Source of the DNA: Arenicellales bacterium
GTDB taxonomy: Bacteria > Pseudomonadota > Gammaproteobacteria > Arenicellales > UBA868
Direction: 5' to 3'
DNA: 11,421 nucleotides
Assembly (NCBI GenBank): GCA_028825345.1
Contig: JAPKAJ010000061.1
Coordinates: 1-11,421, forward strand
This document shows positions 1 to 5,758 of the stretch, piece by piece (position 1 is the stretch's first letter; every line of letters starts with the position of its first letter). The translations under genes and the position numbers were made by a program. Below the pieces are notes generated by a model. It saw only the letters and a program-made list of their open reading frames with translations, searched no databases and had not been told where the DNA came from.

Positions 1-678
1 GAAGAATTCGTTACCCTCGTCCCAGCGATGTCCCGCGAGTTGGTTAATAATGCCGACCAGCCGGTGCAGGGGGTTGTCGGCCAGGTGCGGATAAGCCACG
101 TGGCCCTGGATGCCGCGCACCGTCAAGGTGCCCCCCAGAGATCCCCGGCGCCCGTTCTTGATGGTATCTCCAAGATGCTGCGAACTCGTCGGTTCACCGA
201 CCAGGCACCAGTCAATTATTTCAGCTCGGGCGCTCAAGGTCTCAATAACACGTACGGTACCATCCACCGCTGGACCTTCCTCGTCACTGGTCAGAAGTAG
301 CGCGATCGAGCCACTGTGATCCGGGTTTAGCTCGGTGAATCTCTGGCAGGCGGTGACCATTGCCGCCAGGCTGCCTTTCATATCGGCAGCACCACGGCCG
401 TGGAGTGTGCCGTCAACGACTTTGCCTTCGAAAGGCGGGTAACGCCAACTTTCTTCGGGACCCGTGGGCACCACATCGGTATGTCCGGCAAAAACGAATA
501 GTGGTGATGCTGAGCCGCGCCGCAGCCACAGATTGCGTACCGACCCGAAGTTCATGACCTCCGGCTCAAAACCATAAGGCGCAAGCGCATCCGCAATCAG
601 ATCCTGGCAGCCCCCATCAGTTGGAGTGACTGACGGTTTGCTGACTAGATCCCTGGCAAGATCAAGCGTACTGGCCAT
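1..678 (-). CDS. dapE: Succinyl-diaminopimelate desuccinylase DapE, N-terminal 226 residues (partial)
   Basis: DapE is a cytoplasmic zinc enzyme of the M20 peptidase family. It hydrolyses N-succinyl-LL-diaminopimelate to LL-diaminopimelate and succinate in the lysine and peptidoglycan precursor pathway. The frame is open to the left edge, so the C-terminal part, with the last zinc-ligand histidine, lies outside. Visible residues match the family: metal ligand H66 and D68 in AGHTDVVP, bridging D99 in GRGAADMKGSLAAM, catalytic pair E133-E134 in TSDEEG, and ligand E162 in LVGEPT. The segments NGRRGSL and HLADNP are hallmarks of bacterial DapE rather than ArgE. The ATG at 678 gives the expected N-terminus (SVTP near residue 17), although no strong Shine-Dalgarno precedes it. 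The usual length is about 375 residues. The gene lies 78 bases after the lipoprotein gene on the same strand, so it could be read from that promoter. Its housekeeping role seems unrelated to the importers. Confidence 0.96.
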   Translation of the reverse strand, partial: MASTLDLARDLVSKPSVTPTDGGCQDLIADALAPYGFEPEVMNFGSVRNLWLRRGSASPLFVFAGHTDVVPTGPEESWRYPPFEGKVVDGTLHGRGAADMKGSLAAMVTACQRFTELNPDHSGSIALLLTSDEEGPAVDGTVRVIETLSARAEIIDWCLVGEPTSSQHLGDTIKNGRRGSLGGTLTVRGIQGHVAYPHLADNPLHRLVGIINQLAGHRWDEGNEFF

Positions 679-756
679 AAGATTTCGCGTAACGTCAGGC
701 GCCCTGGAGTGAATGATTTACCATGGCGGCTACGCTAGGCTATTGTTCTGTGACTA

Positions 757-1551
757 CTATTCAGAGCGGACTATCGTAAGTGGAATACCAGAGTAATTGC
801 CATCTGGCAGCCTCTGAGGAACATTGTATGCGGGGTTGGTAAGCAGGCCATACAAAGCTGAATCCTTTTCTTTTACCAGGCTCTTGTTGCATAGGTCCCA
901 CTCGGGCGCAATGACAGAGCACCTGTGTGCCTGCGCACCCATCATCGAGGTGAGACCCCAGTAGAAATACTCCGAAACCATGCACGAATAATCACAGCTA
1001 GGGTCATCGTATGTGTACCAGGCACCCGCAGGGTACGCACTAACCGGTTGCCCCCCGCCTTTATAGCCGCCGCGCGCGGCGTCCATCGCTTTTCCAATAG
1101 CGCTGCTGCTGTTATCCCCAAAAACACTTGGATAAGCGTATTTGAATCCCGCGCTCTCAATCGTATGCAGGATTTCTTCAAAAGCGGCATTGGGCCCAGG
1201 CAGTTGGCCAGGATTTGTTTCATTTGTGATCAAGTCCTGACAGCCTCTTGAAGCACCACCCTCATTTGGACAGGTCATTCCAAGGCAAGCATTTTTATTC
1301 TTCAAGACGCTCGCGACGAGTCCATTGTCTGCAACCCCATCGTTATTTTGATCCAGATACTCCGCCATGATTCTTGCGGCATACTGCAGTTTGTCATCGG
1401 AAACACAAGCGGTGCCTTTAACTTTTACACCAAATACATCAATAGTTTTTTTGTACATTGATGAATTAACTCCCGACTCGCTATCGCCTCCTCCGCCACC
1501 GCAACCGTGTAGTAGGAATGAGACAGCTAACAGCGCAAAGATCTTTTTCAA
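757..1551 (-). CDS. Cysteine-rich lipoprotein of unknown function
   Basis: I do not recognise the family. From a TTG start at 1551 the protein is 264 residues: a positive N-terminus (MKKIF), a hydrophobic stretch, and a lipobox LLHGC with the lipidated cysteine at 17, then a flexible Gly-rich linker (G18-G22). It is therefore expected to be membrane-anchored and face the periplasm or the surface. Residues 67-75 read DQNNDGVAD, an EF-hand-like D-x-N-x-D-G-x-x-D calcium loop, though no acidic residue follows at loop position 12. The mature part has eight further cysteines (49, 89, 94, 104, 186, 190, 211, 221), enough for four disulfides. A short acidic/His segment, E125-E126-I-L-H129-T-I-E132, could bind a metal, but no standard protease motif is present. 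TTG is preferred over the ATG at 1641 because it is preceded by AAGGAG at 7-base spacing and gives a clean signal peptide. A candidate promoter lies upstream, so the gene is probably transcribed independently of the importer operon. Confidence 0.85.
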   Translation of the reverse strand: MKKIFALLAVSFLLHGCGGGGGDSESGVNSSMYKKTIDVFGVKVKGTACVSDDKLQYAARIMAEYLDQNNDGVADNGLVASVLKNKNACLGMTCPNEGGASRGCQDLITNETNPGQLPGPNAAFEEILHTIESAGFKYAYPSVFGDNSSSAIGKAMDAARGGYKGGGQPVSAYPAGAWYTYDDPSCDYSCMVSEYFYWGLTSMMGAQAHRCSVIAPEWDLCNKSLVKEKDSALYGLLTNPAYNVPQRLPDGNYSGIPLTIVRSE

Positions 1552-1558
1552 AAAAATT

Positions 1559-1564
1559 CTCCTT
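1559..1564 (-). promoter_or_regulatory. Ribosome binding site fixing the TTG start of the lipoprotein
   Basis: AAGGAG ends 7 bases before TTG at 1551-1549. This strong site lies inside the longer open frame from ATG 1641 and argues that translation begins at TTG. Confidence 0.75.
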
Positions 1565-1612
1565 TTAAGATTCACAAAGAGCGGGGTGAGGCGATATTCA
1601 TTCCTCAAGCAC

Positions 1613-1641
1613 AGGATATAGAGTGGTTGGGACGTTTGCAA
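1613..1641 (-). promoter_or_regulatory. Candidate sigma-70 promoter for the lipoprotein gene
   Basis: On the minus strand TTGCAA (1636-1641) and TATCCT (1613-1618) are separated by 17 bases, each matching four of six consensus positions. Transcription would begin near 1606 and give a leader of about 55 bases before the TTG start. It lies in the 133-base gap after the last importer gene. The call rests on weak consensus matches. Confidence 0.35.
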
Positions 1642-1684
1642 TTGAACGGCGCTACCGACTAAGATAATATTTTTGATTTACACC

Positions 1685-2458
1685 TCAGGCATCAGCAGTA
1701 TCGCGGGGTCGCAGGTGACCCAGCCAGCGCTTCTCCCAGAGTCGAAATCCAGTACTGATAAAAAATACCAGCACCATGTAAAAGACCATGGCAGTGACAA
1801 AGCCTTCATAGGCCAGGTAGTAGCGGCCGTTCAGCCAGCGCCCCACGCCGAGAATGTCCTGAAGGGTAATAGTGCTGAGCACAACCGAGCTGTGCAGCAT
1901 GAAGATCACCTCGTTGGAATAGGCAGGCAGGGCCCGACGGAACGCGCTCGGCAATACAATTCGCCACATCATTCGGGCCTGTGACATACCGCAGGCCCGG
2001 GCGGCTTCGATCTCTCCCTTGGGCGTATTTTCAATGGCACCGCGTAAGAATTCCGTGGTGTAACCAGCGGTATTGAGGCTGAAGGTGATCAGGGCACACC
2101 ACCAGGCGCTCGATAAAATTGGATCCCAAAGAAAGCTCTCACGAATGAAGTCAAACTGGGCAAGGCCGTAATAGACCAGATAGGTCTGAACCAGCAGTGG
2201 TGTACCACGAAAGAAATAAGTAAAGCCCCAGATCGGGCCGTTGAACCATGGAGTGCGGTAAGCTCGGGCGATGGCCAGCGGCACGGCCATAACGCCCCCG
2301 ATGAACAGGGATAGGATAGTGATCTCAAGAGTCAGCAGCGCGCCAAAAAAGAATTTGTCTATATGGTCAGCCACCAGCATGAAGTCCAGTGGTGAATGGT
2401 TCTCGCTGATATAAACGAGATACTCGAAGAAAGTCCGTTCTTGCTCTGCCATTGCCAT
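1685..2458 (-). CDS. Polar amino acid ABC importer permease, HisM/ArtM type
   Basis: This is an inner-membrane subunit of a HisQM-type heterodimeric importer, 257 residues. It has about five hydrophobic segments (roughly 36-64, 79-100, 117-134, 180-200, 218-240). RGTPLLVQ (84-91) is the conserved motif of polar amino acid permeases. The cytoplasmic EAA loop that docks on the ATPase is GEIEAARACGM (148-158), followed by an arginine-rich helix. The start ATG at 2458 shares one base with the stop of the preceding permease (TAATG), a sign of translational coupling and equal subunit synthesis; a second ATG two codons on is also possible. It is the last gene of the importer operon, and no clear terminator follows. 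Substrate class comes from the family only; the exact amino acid is unknown. Confidence 0.93.
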   Translation of the reverse strand: MAMAEQERTFFEYLVYISENHSPLDFMLVADHIDKFFFGALLTLEITILSLFIGGVMAVPLAIARAYRTPWFNGPIWGFTYFFRGTPLLVQTYLVYYGLAQFDFIRESFLWDPILSSAWWCALITFSLNTAGYTTEFLRGAIENTPKGEIEAARACGMSQARMMWRIVLPSAFRRALPAYSNEVIFMLHSSVVLSTITLQDILGVGRWLNGRYYLAYEGFVTAMVFYMVLVFFISTGFRLWEKRWLGHLRPRDTADA

Positions 2459-3147
2459 TAAGCTCGATCCACACCTACGTTGTAGCGCCGGTCCAGCCAG
2501 CGAAGGCCGACGTCCGAGAAGGCGGTAAGAATGAGGTAGATGATCAACACCGCGAACATGAAGGAGAACGGTTCGCGCACGGAACGTCCAGCGGTAGATG
2601 CGTTCCAGACAAGATCATGCAGGCCGATCACGGAAACCAGTGCTGTGGCCTTAATCAGCACCAGCCAGTTGTTGGTAAAAGAAGGCAGGGCATGGCGTAC
2701 CATCTGCGGCCAGGTGATGCGTCGGAAAATCAACAGTGGTGTCATGCCGCAGGAGATGCCGGCTTCGATCTGACCGCGGGGTATTGCGAGGATCGCGCCA
2801 CGGAAGGTCTCAGTCATGTAGGCTCCGAAGACAAAGCCGATAGACCAGACGCCAGCGATAAACTGGTTGATCTCGACATAATCCCACCAGCCTGTTGCGG
2901 CGCCCAAATCATTGACAACCTGCTGTCCGCCGTAAAACAGCAGCATCATCAGCACCAGGTCTGGCACCCCGCGTACGAGTGTGGTGTAAATACCGGCGAT
3001 ACGCCGGGATATTGGATTAACAGCGAGCTTGGCTGAAGCGCCAATGAGGCCGAGAATCACAGAGAGCGTCAGCGATGCCAGTGCCAACTGTATTGTTACT
3101 GCTGTTCCAGATAACAGCAGATTGCGGTACTCCCAGACAGAATCCAT
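2458..3147 (-). CDS. Polar amino acid ABC importer permease, HisQ/ArtQ type
   Basis: This is the partner membrane subunit, 229 residues, which is normal for HisQ/ArtQ. The N-terminal helix begins at about residue 10, and LLSGTAVTIQLAL (11-23) is the classic start of this family's permease domain. RGVPDLVLMMLLFYGGQ (59-75) is the HisQ-type motif. The EAA loop is RGQIEAGISCGM (124-135), with G at 130 where A is usual. No Shine-Dalgarno is visible before ATG 3147, and the bases just upstream are the T run of a terminator-like hairpin. Expression is therefore probably lower than that of the binding protein gene before it. It overlaps the next permease by one base. HisQ and HisM types pair one to one around the ATPase dimer. 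Confidence 0.93.
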   Translation of the reverse strand: MDSVWEYRNLLLSGTAVTIQLALASLTLSVILGLIGASAKLAVNPISRRIAGIYTTLVRGVPDLVLMMLLFYGGQQVVNDLGAATGWWDYVEINQFIAGVWSIGFVFGAYMTETFRGAILAIPRGQIEAGISCGMTPLLIFRRITWPQMVRHALPSFTNNWLVLIKATALVSVIGLHDLVWNASTAGRSVREPFSFMFAVLIIYLILTAFSDVGLRWLDRRYNVGVDRA

Positions 3148-3157
3148 TTTGGGATTG

Positions 3158-3189
3158 AAAAATGAACGGGCCCGCTGGGGGCCCGTTCA
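3158..3189 (-). terminator. Terminator-like hairpin between the amino acid binding protein and permease genes
   Basis: There is a perfect 11-bp stem, TGAACGGGCCC (3163-3173) and GGGCCCGTTCA (3179-3189), with a 5-base loop. On the minus strand it is followed at once by five Ts (3162-3158). It starts 26 bases after the binding protein stop and ends just before the permease start. As an intercistronic element it probably acts as a partial terminator or as a 3' stabiliser of the binding protein mRNA, like the stem-loops known between hisJ-hisQ and malE-malF. Confidence 0.8.
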
Positions 3190-3215
3190 GATTAAATGTG
3201 GGTCAGTAGATCAAC

Positions 3216-3992
3216 TCAACCACCGTAAATATCAACTGCGAAGTAAGCATCGTTCATAGCCTTGTAGGTGCCATCAGCCCGTATATCCAGGATGATCTGG
3301 CTAAGCGCATCACGCAGCGCGGAGTCTTGCTTACGAACCGCGAAGCCTGCCCCCACTCCTTGGCACTCAATGTCGTCAATGGCATCGCCCAGAAAATCAA
3401 AACCCTTGCCTGCATCCAGAGCCAGGAAACCCTCGTATGCTTGAAGCGAATCAGACAGTTGGGCATCGAGTCGGCCTGATGCCAGATCCTGCCAGACTTC
3501 TTCTTGTGTTCCATACAAGACCAGTTCGGCCCCGGGGTAGAGTTTTTCCGCGGAGCACTGATGGGTTGTAGCCCGCTGTACGCCCAGACGTTTCCCATTG
3601 AGGCCGTCAGCGGTCCCTTCAAACCCGGGGTTTGCCTTGGAGACTAACTTAGCCGGGGTGTTGTAGTACTTGATGGTGAAATCGATCTTCTTTTTTCGTT
3701 CTTCGGTAATCGACATGGAGGCAATAATCGTATCGAACTTTCTTGCCAGCAGGGCGGGAATCATCCCATCCCATTCCTGCTCAACCAGTACGCACTCTCG
3801 ATTAAGTCTTTTGCAGACTTCCATTGCAAAATCAATGTCAAAGCCTTTCAACGAGCCGTCAGCCTCTTTCCAAGAGAACGGTGGGTAGGCGCCTTCAACG
3901 CCAACCCGCAACGGATCACCGGCGGTGGCAATGCCGCTTGCCAGCGCCAGCACGCCAGCCAGCCCCAGCGCTGTTAGTTTTTTCTTGATCAT
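3216..3992 (-). CDS. Periplasmic amino acid-binding protein, LAO/HisJ type
   Basis: This is the periplasmic receptor of the second importer, 258 residues. A signal peptide (positive MIKKK, hydrophobic 6-22, cleavage likely after ATA at 24) precedes the mature domain. Mapped onto the known LAO/HisJ structures, key ligand residues are kept: Y36, the S92/S94 pair and R99 in ASMSITEER (the arginine binds the alpha-carboxylate), T142/T143, and D181 (binds the alpha-amino group). The structural disulfide of LAO (C60-C67 here) is also present, and the C-terminus AYFAVDIYGG fits the family. W74 stands where LAO/HisJ have Phe, and E33 where LAO has the Asp that contacts the lysine side chain. An L-amino acid ligand, perhaps cationic or polar, is well supported; its identity is not. 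The start has a good GGGAG site 7 bases upstream. A hairpin follows the gene. Confidence 0.94.
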   Translation of the reverse strand: MIKKKLTALGLAGVLALASGIATAGDPLRVGVEGAYPPFSWKEADGSLKGFDIDFAMEVCKRLNRECVLVEQEWDGMIPALLARKFDTIIASMSITEERKKKIDFTIKYYNTPAKLVSKANPGFEGTADGLNGKRLGVQRATTHQCSAEKLYPGAELVLYGTQEEVWQDLASGRLDAQLSDSLQAYEGFLALDAGKGFDFLGDAIDDIECQGVGAGFAVRKQDSALRDALSQIILDIRADGTYKAMNDAYFAVDIYGG

Positions 3993-3999
3993 CTCTTTT

Positions 4000-4004
4000 C
4001 TCCC
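4000..4004 (-). promoter_or_regulatory. Strong ribosome binding site of the amino acid-binding protein gene
   Basis: GGGAG lies 7 bases before ATG 3992. It contrasts with the downstream permease gene, which shows no such site, and fits high binding protein output. Confidence 0.7.
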
Positions 4005-4069
4005 TTTAGTTGTTGGAAATTCCAGCGTGGTAATGGTACACCGGGCTACTGTTTCGTGTCTGTCCCCGG

Positions 4070-4855
4070 CTAGTGCAGTGTATTCGACAGAAATTTGCGA
4101 AAACGCGCTGATTCTGGGTTGCCAAACATGTCGGCTGGGATCCCTTCAGATTCAATCGCTCCCTCATGCAGGAAAATTACCTTATTCGATACATCACGGG
4201 CAAAACCGATTTCATGAGTCACTACGATCATGGTGCGCCCCTCGTCGGCCAGGGCCCGCATCACTTTGAGGACTTCACCTACCAGCTCTGGGTCGAGCGC
4301 GGAGGTTGGTTCGTCAAAGAGCATCAAATCGGGCTCCATGGCTAAAGCCCGAGCAATGGCGGCGCGTTGCTGCTGCCCACCAGAGATATGGGCTGGATAG
4401 TAATCCTGGCGGTCGTACATACCCACTTTGTCCAGCGTTGCCTGGGCGCGATCGAGGGCGTCTGACTTTGGCATCTTTAGCACGTGTATCAGCGCCTCAG
4501 TAACATTCTCCAGCACAGTCATGTGTGACCACAAATTGAAACTTTGAAAGACCATGCCCAGGCGCGCGCGTAACCGAATCACCTGAGCCATGTCACTAGG
4601 CGTGGGCCGCCCGGATTTGTCGGTAGTCATACCGATAGTCTCGCCGTGTACCGTGATGTTACCGCTATCGGGCGTTTCTAGAAGATTGATGCACCGTAGA
4701 AAAGTGCTTTTTCCAGAGCCAGGTGCACCCAGCATTGAGATCACATCACCAATAGCCGCATCAAGGTGCACCCCTTTGAGCACTTCAACAGCACCAAAGC
4801 GCTTGTGGAGATCTTCGACCTTAAGCGCCAGAGTTGCCTGCGAGGTTTGGGTCAT
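4070..4855 (-). CDS. Polar amino acid ABC importer ATPase, HisP type
   Basis: This cytoplasmic ATPase drives the second importer; 261 residues, the usual HisP length. Motifs in order: Walker A GAPGSGKS (43-50), Q-loop Q104 in VFQSFNLW, signature ISGGQQQR (157-164, with I instead of the usual L), Walker B LMLFDE (177-182), D-loop SALD (185-188), and switch H214. FNLWSHMTVLENV and FGNPESARFRKFL are typical of the HisP/GlnQ group. It starts only 14 bases after the Pot-like permease stop, which physically joins the two transporter gene sets into one transcription unit. There is no strong Shine-Dalgarno; a GAGG lies rather far upstream. The binding protein follows after 77 bases. ATPase-first order differs from the enteric order hisJQMP. 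Confidence 0.95.
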   Translation of the reverse strand: MTQTSQATLALKVEDLHKRFGAVEVLKGVHLDAAIGDVISMLGAPGSGKSTFLRCINLLETPDSGNITVHGETIGMTTDKSGRPTPSDMAQVIRLRARLGMVFQSFNLWSHMTVLENVTEALIHVLKMPKSDALDRAQATLDKVGMYDRQDYYPAHISGGQQQRAAIARALAMEPDLMLFDEPTSALDPELVGEVLKVMRALADEGRTMIVVTHEIGFARDVSNKVIFLHEGAIESEGIPADMFGNPESARFRKFLSNTLH

Positions 4856-4869
4856 AAGCTTGTGGAGCC

Positions 4870-5754
4870 TCAGGTCGGGCGTATGCCTCGAAGCCGCTCA
4901 CTGCGACGGCGCAGCAGTTCGACCGCGGTCAGCAGACAGATCGATAGAATGACCAGTATTGTCGCTACCGAAAGAATAGTCGGACTGATTTCCTGGCGAA
5001 TCCCAGACCACATCTGGCGTGGAAGAGTGATCTGGTCAGGCCCGCCAATGAACAATACGATCACGACCTCATCGAAAGAGGTGATAAAGGCAAAGAGCGC
5101 CCCCGATATTACCCCTGGCAATATCAGTGGCATTTGTACCTTGAAAAAGTTACGGACTGGTCCTCCGCCCAGGCTGGCCGCTGCTTTGGTCAAACTGGCA
5201 TCAAAGCCAACTAGCGTGGCTGTCACGGTAATCACCACAAAGGGAAGGCCTAAGATCGTGTGCGCGAGAATCAACCCGGTGTATGTGGATACCAGGTTGA
5301 ATTTGGCAAAGAAAAAGAACATGCCCGACGCGGTGATGATCAGTGGCACGATGAGTGGCGAGATCATGATGGCCATGATCAGTTTGCGAAACGGCATGAT
5401 TGGCCGGCTAAGCCCAAGGGCTGCGAATATACCCAGCGTGGTCGCCAGTGCCGTCGCGATAACACCGATAAACAGGCTGTTCTTAGCGCCTTTCTTCCAG
5501 TTGTCACTGCAGACCGTGGTGATCCCAGGGTCTGAGCAGTCCCCAATCATCATCCGATACCAGCGCAGGGAGAAGGCCTCAGGGTCCAGACGCAGCATCT
5601 CGGGAGTAAACTGAAGAAAGGGTGAGACACTGAAAGAGATTGGGATCACGGCAATCAGCGGCATCACCAGAAAGAACAGCACCACGGAGCAGATCGTGAG
5701 GTAAATAAAGTGCCACAGGCGCTGGGCCGGGGTTGCATAGGCAGGAAGTGCCAT
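4870..5754 (-). CDS. ABC importer permease, PotC-like (polyamine/opine class)
   Basis: This is an inner-membrane subunit of the first importer, 294 residues. Hydrophobic segments lie near 18-40, 94-115, 126-149, 158-180, 210-230 and 255-280. The cytoplasmic coupling loop is around DASLTKAAASLGGGP (185-199), followed by the typical F-x-K-V-x-M-P-L-I-L-P-G pattern. The first periplasmic loop contains C73 and C82 (GDCSDPGITTVCSDNW), a longer and more cysteine-bearing loop than I expect for PotC, and possibly a disulfide. ATG 5754 is 4 bases after the stop of the long permease. No clear Shine-Dalgarno is present, so translational coupling is likely. Family assignment is firm; polyamine as substrate is only one option, as the family also moves opines, thiamine, 2-aminoethylphosphonate and iron. 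Confidence 0.92.
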   Translation of the reverse strand: MALPAYATPAQRLWHFIYLTICSVVLFFLVMPLIAVIPISFSVSPFLQFTPEMLRLDPEAFSLRWYRMMIGDCSDPGITTVCSDNWKKGAKNSLFIGVIATALATTLGIFAALGLSRPIMPFRKLIMAIMISPLIVPLIITASGMFFFFAKFNLVSTYTGLILAHTILGLPFVVITVTATLVGFDASLTKAAASLGGGPVRNFFKVQMPLILPGVISGALFAFITSFDEVVIVLFIGGPDQITLPRQMWSGIRQEISPTILSVATILVILSICLLTAVELLRRRSERLRGIRPT

Positions 5755-5758
5755 CGTC

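Noticed and set aside
28..557. Short plus-strand frames at the left edge
   Set aside because: The minus strand encodes a clean DapE through this whole interval, with all catalytic residues in place.
2452..3036. Open frame of 194 codons on the plus strand
   Set aside because: It is a mirror of the HisQ-type permease; the composition (His/Gln/Asp rich) is typical of an antisense reading frame.
4014..4069. CCGGG/CCCGG pairing between the HisP-like and binding protein genes
   Set aside because: Only about five base pairs with a long loop and no T run; not convincing as a terminator or leader structure.
4766..5614. Open frame of 282 codons on the plus strand
   Set aside because: It lies opposite the PotC-like and HisP-like genes, its translation has no recognisable domain, and the minus-strand proteins are unmistakable family members.
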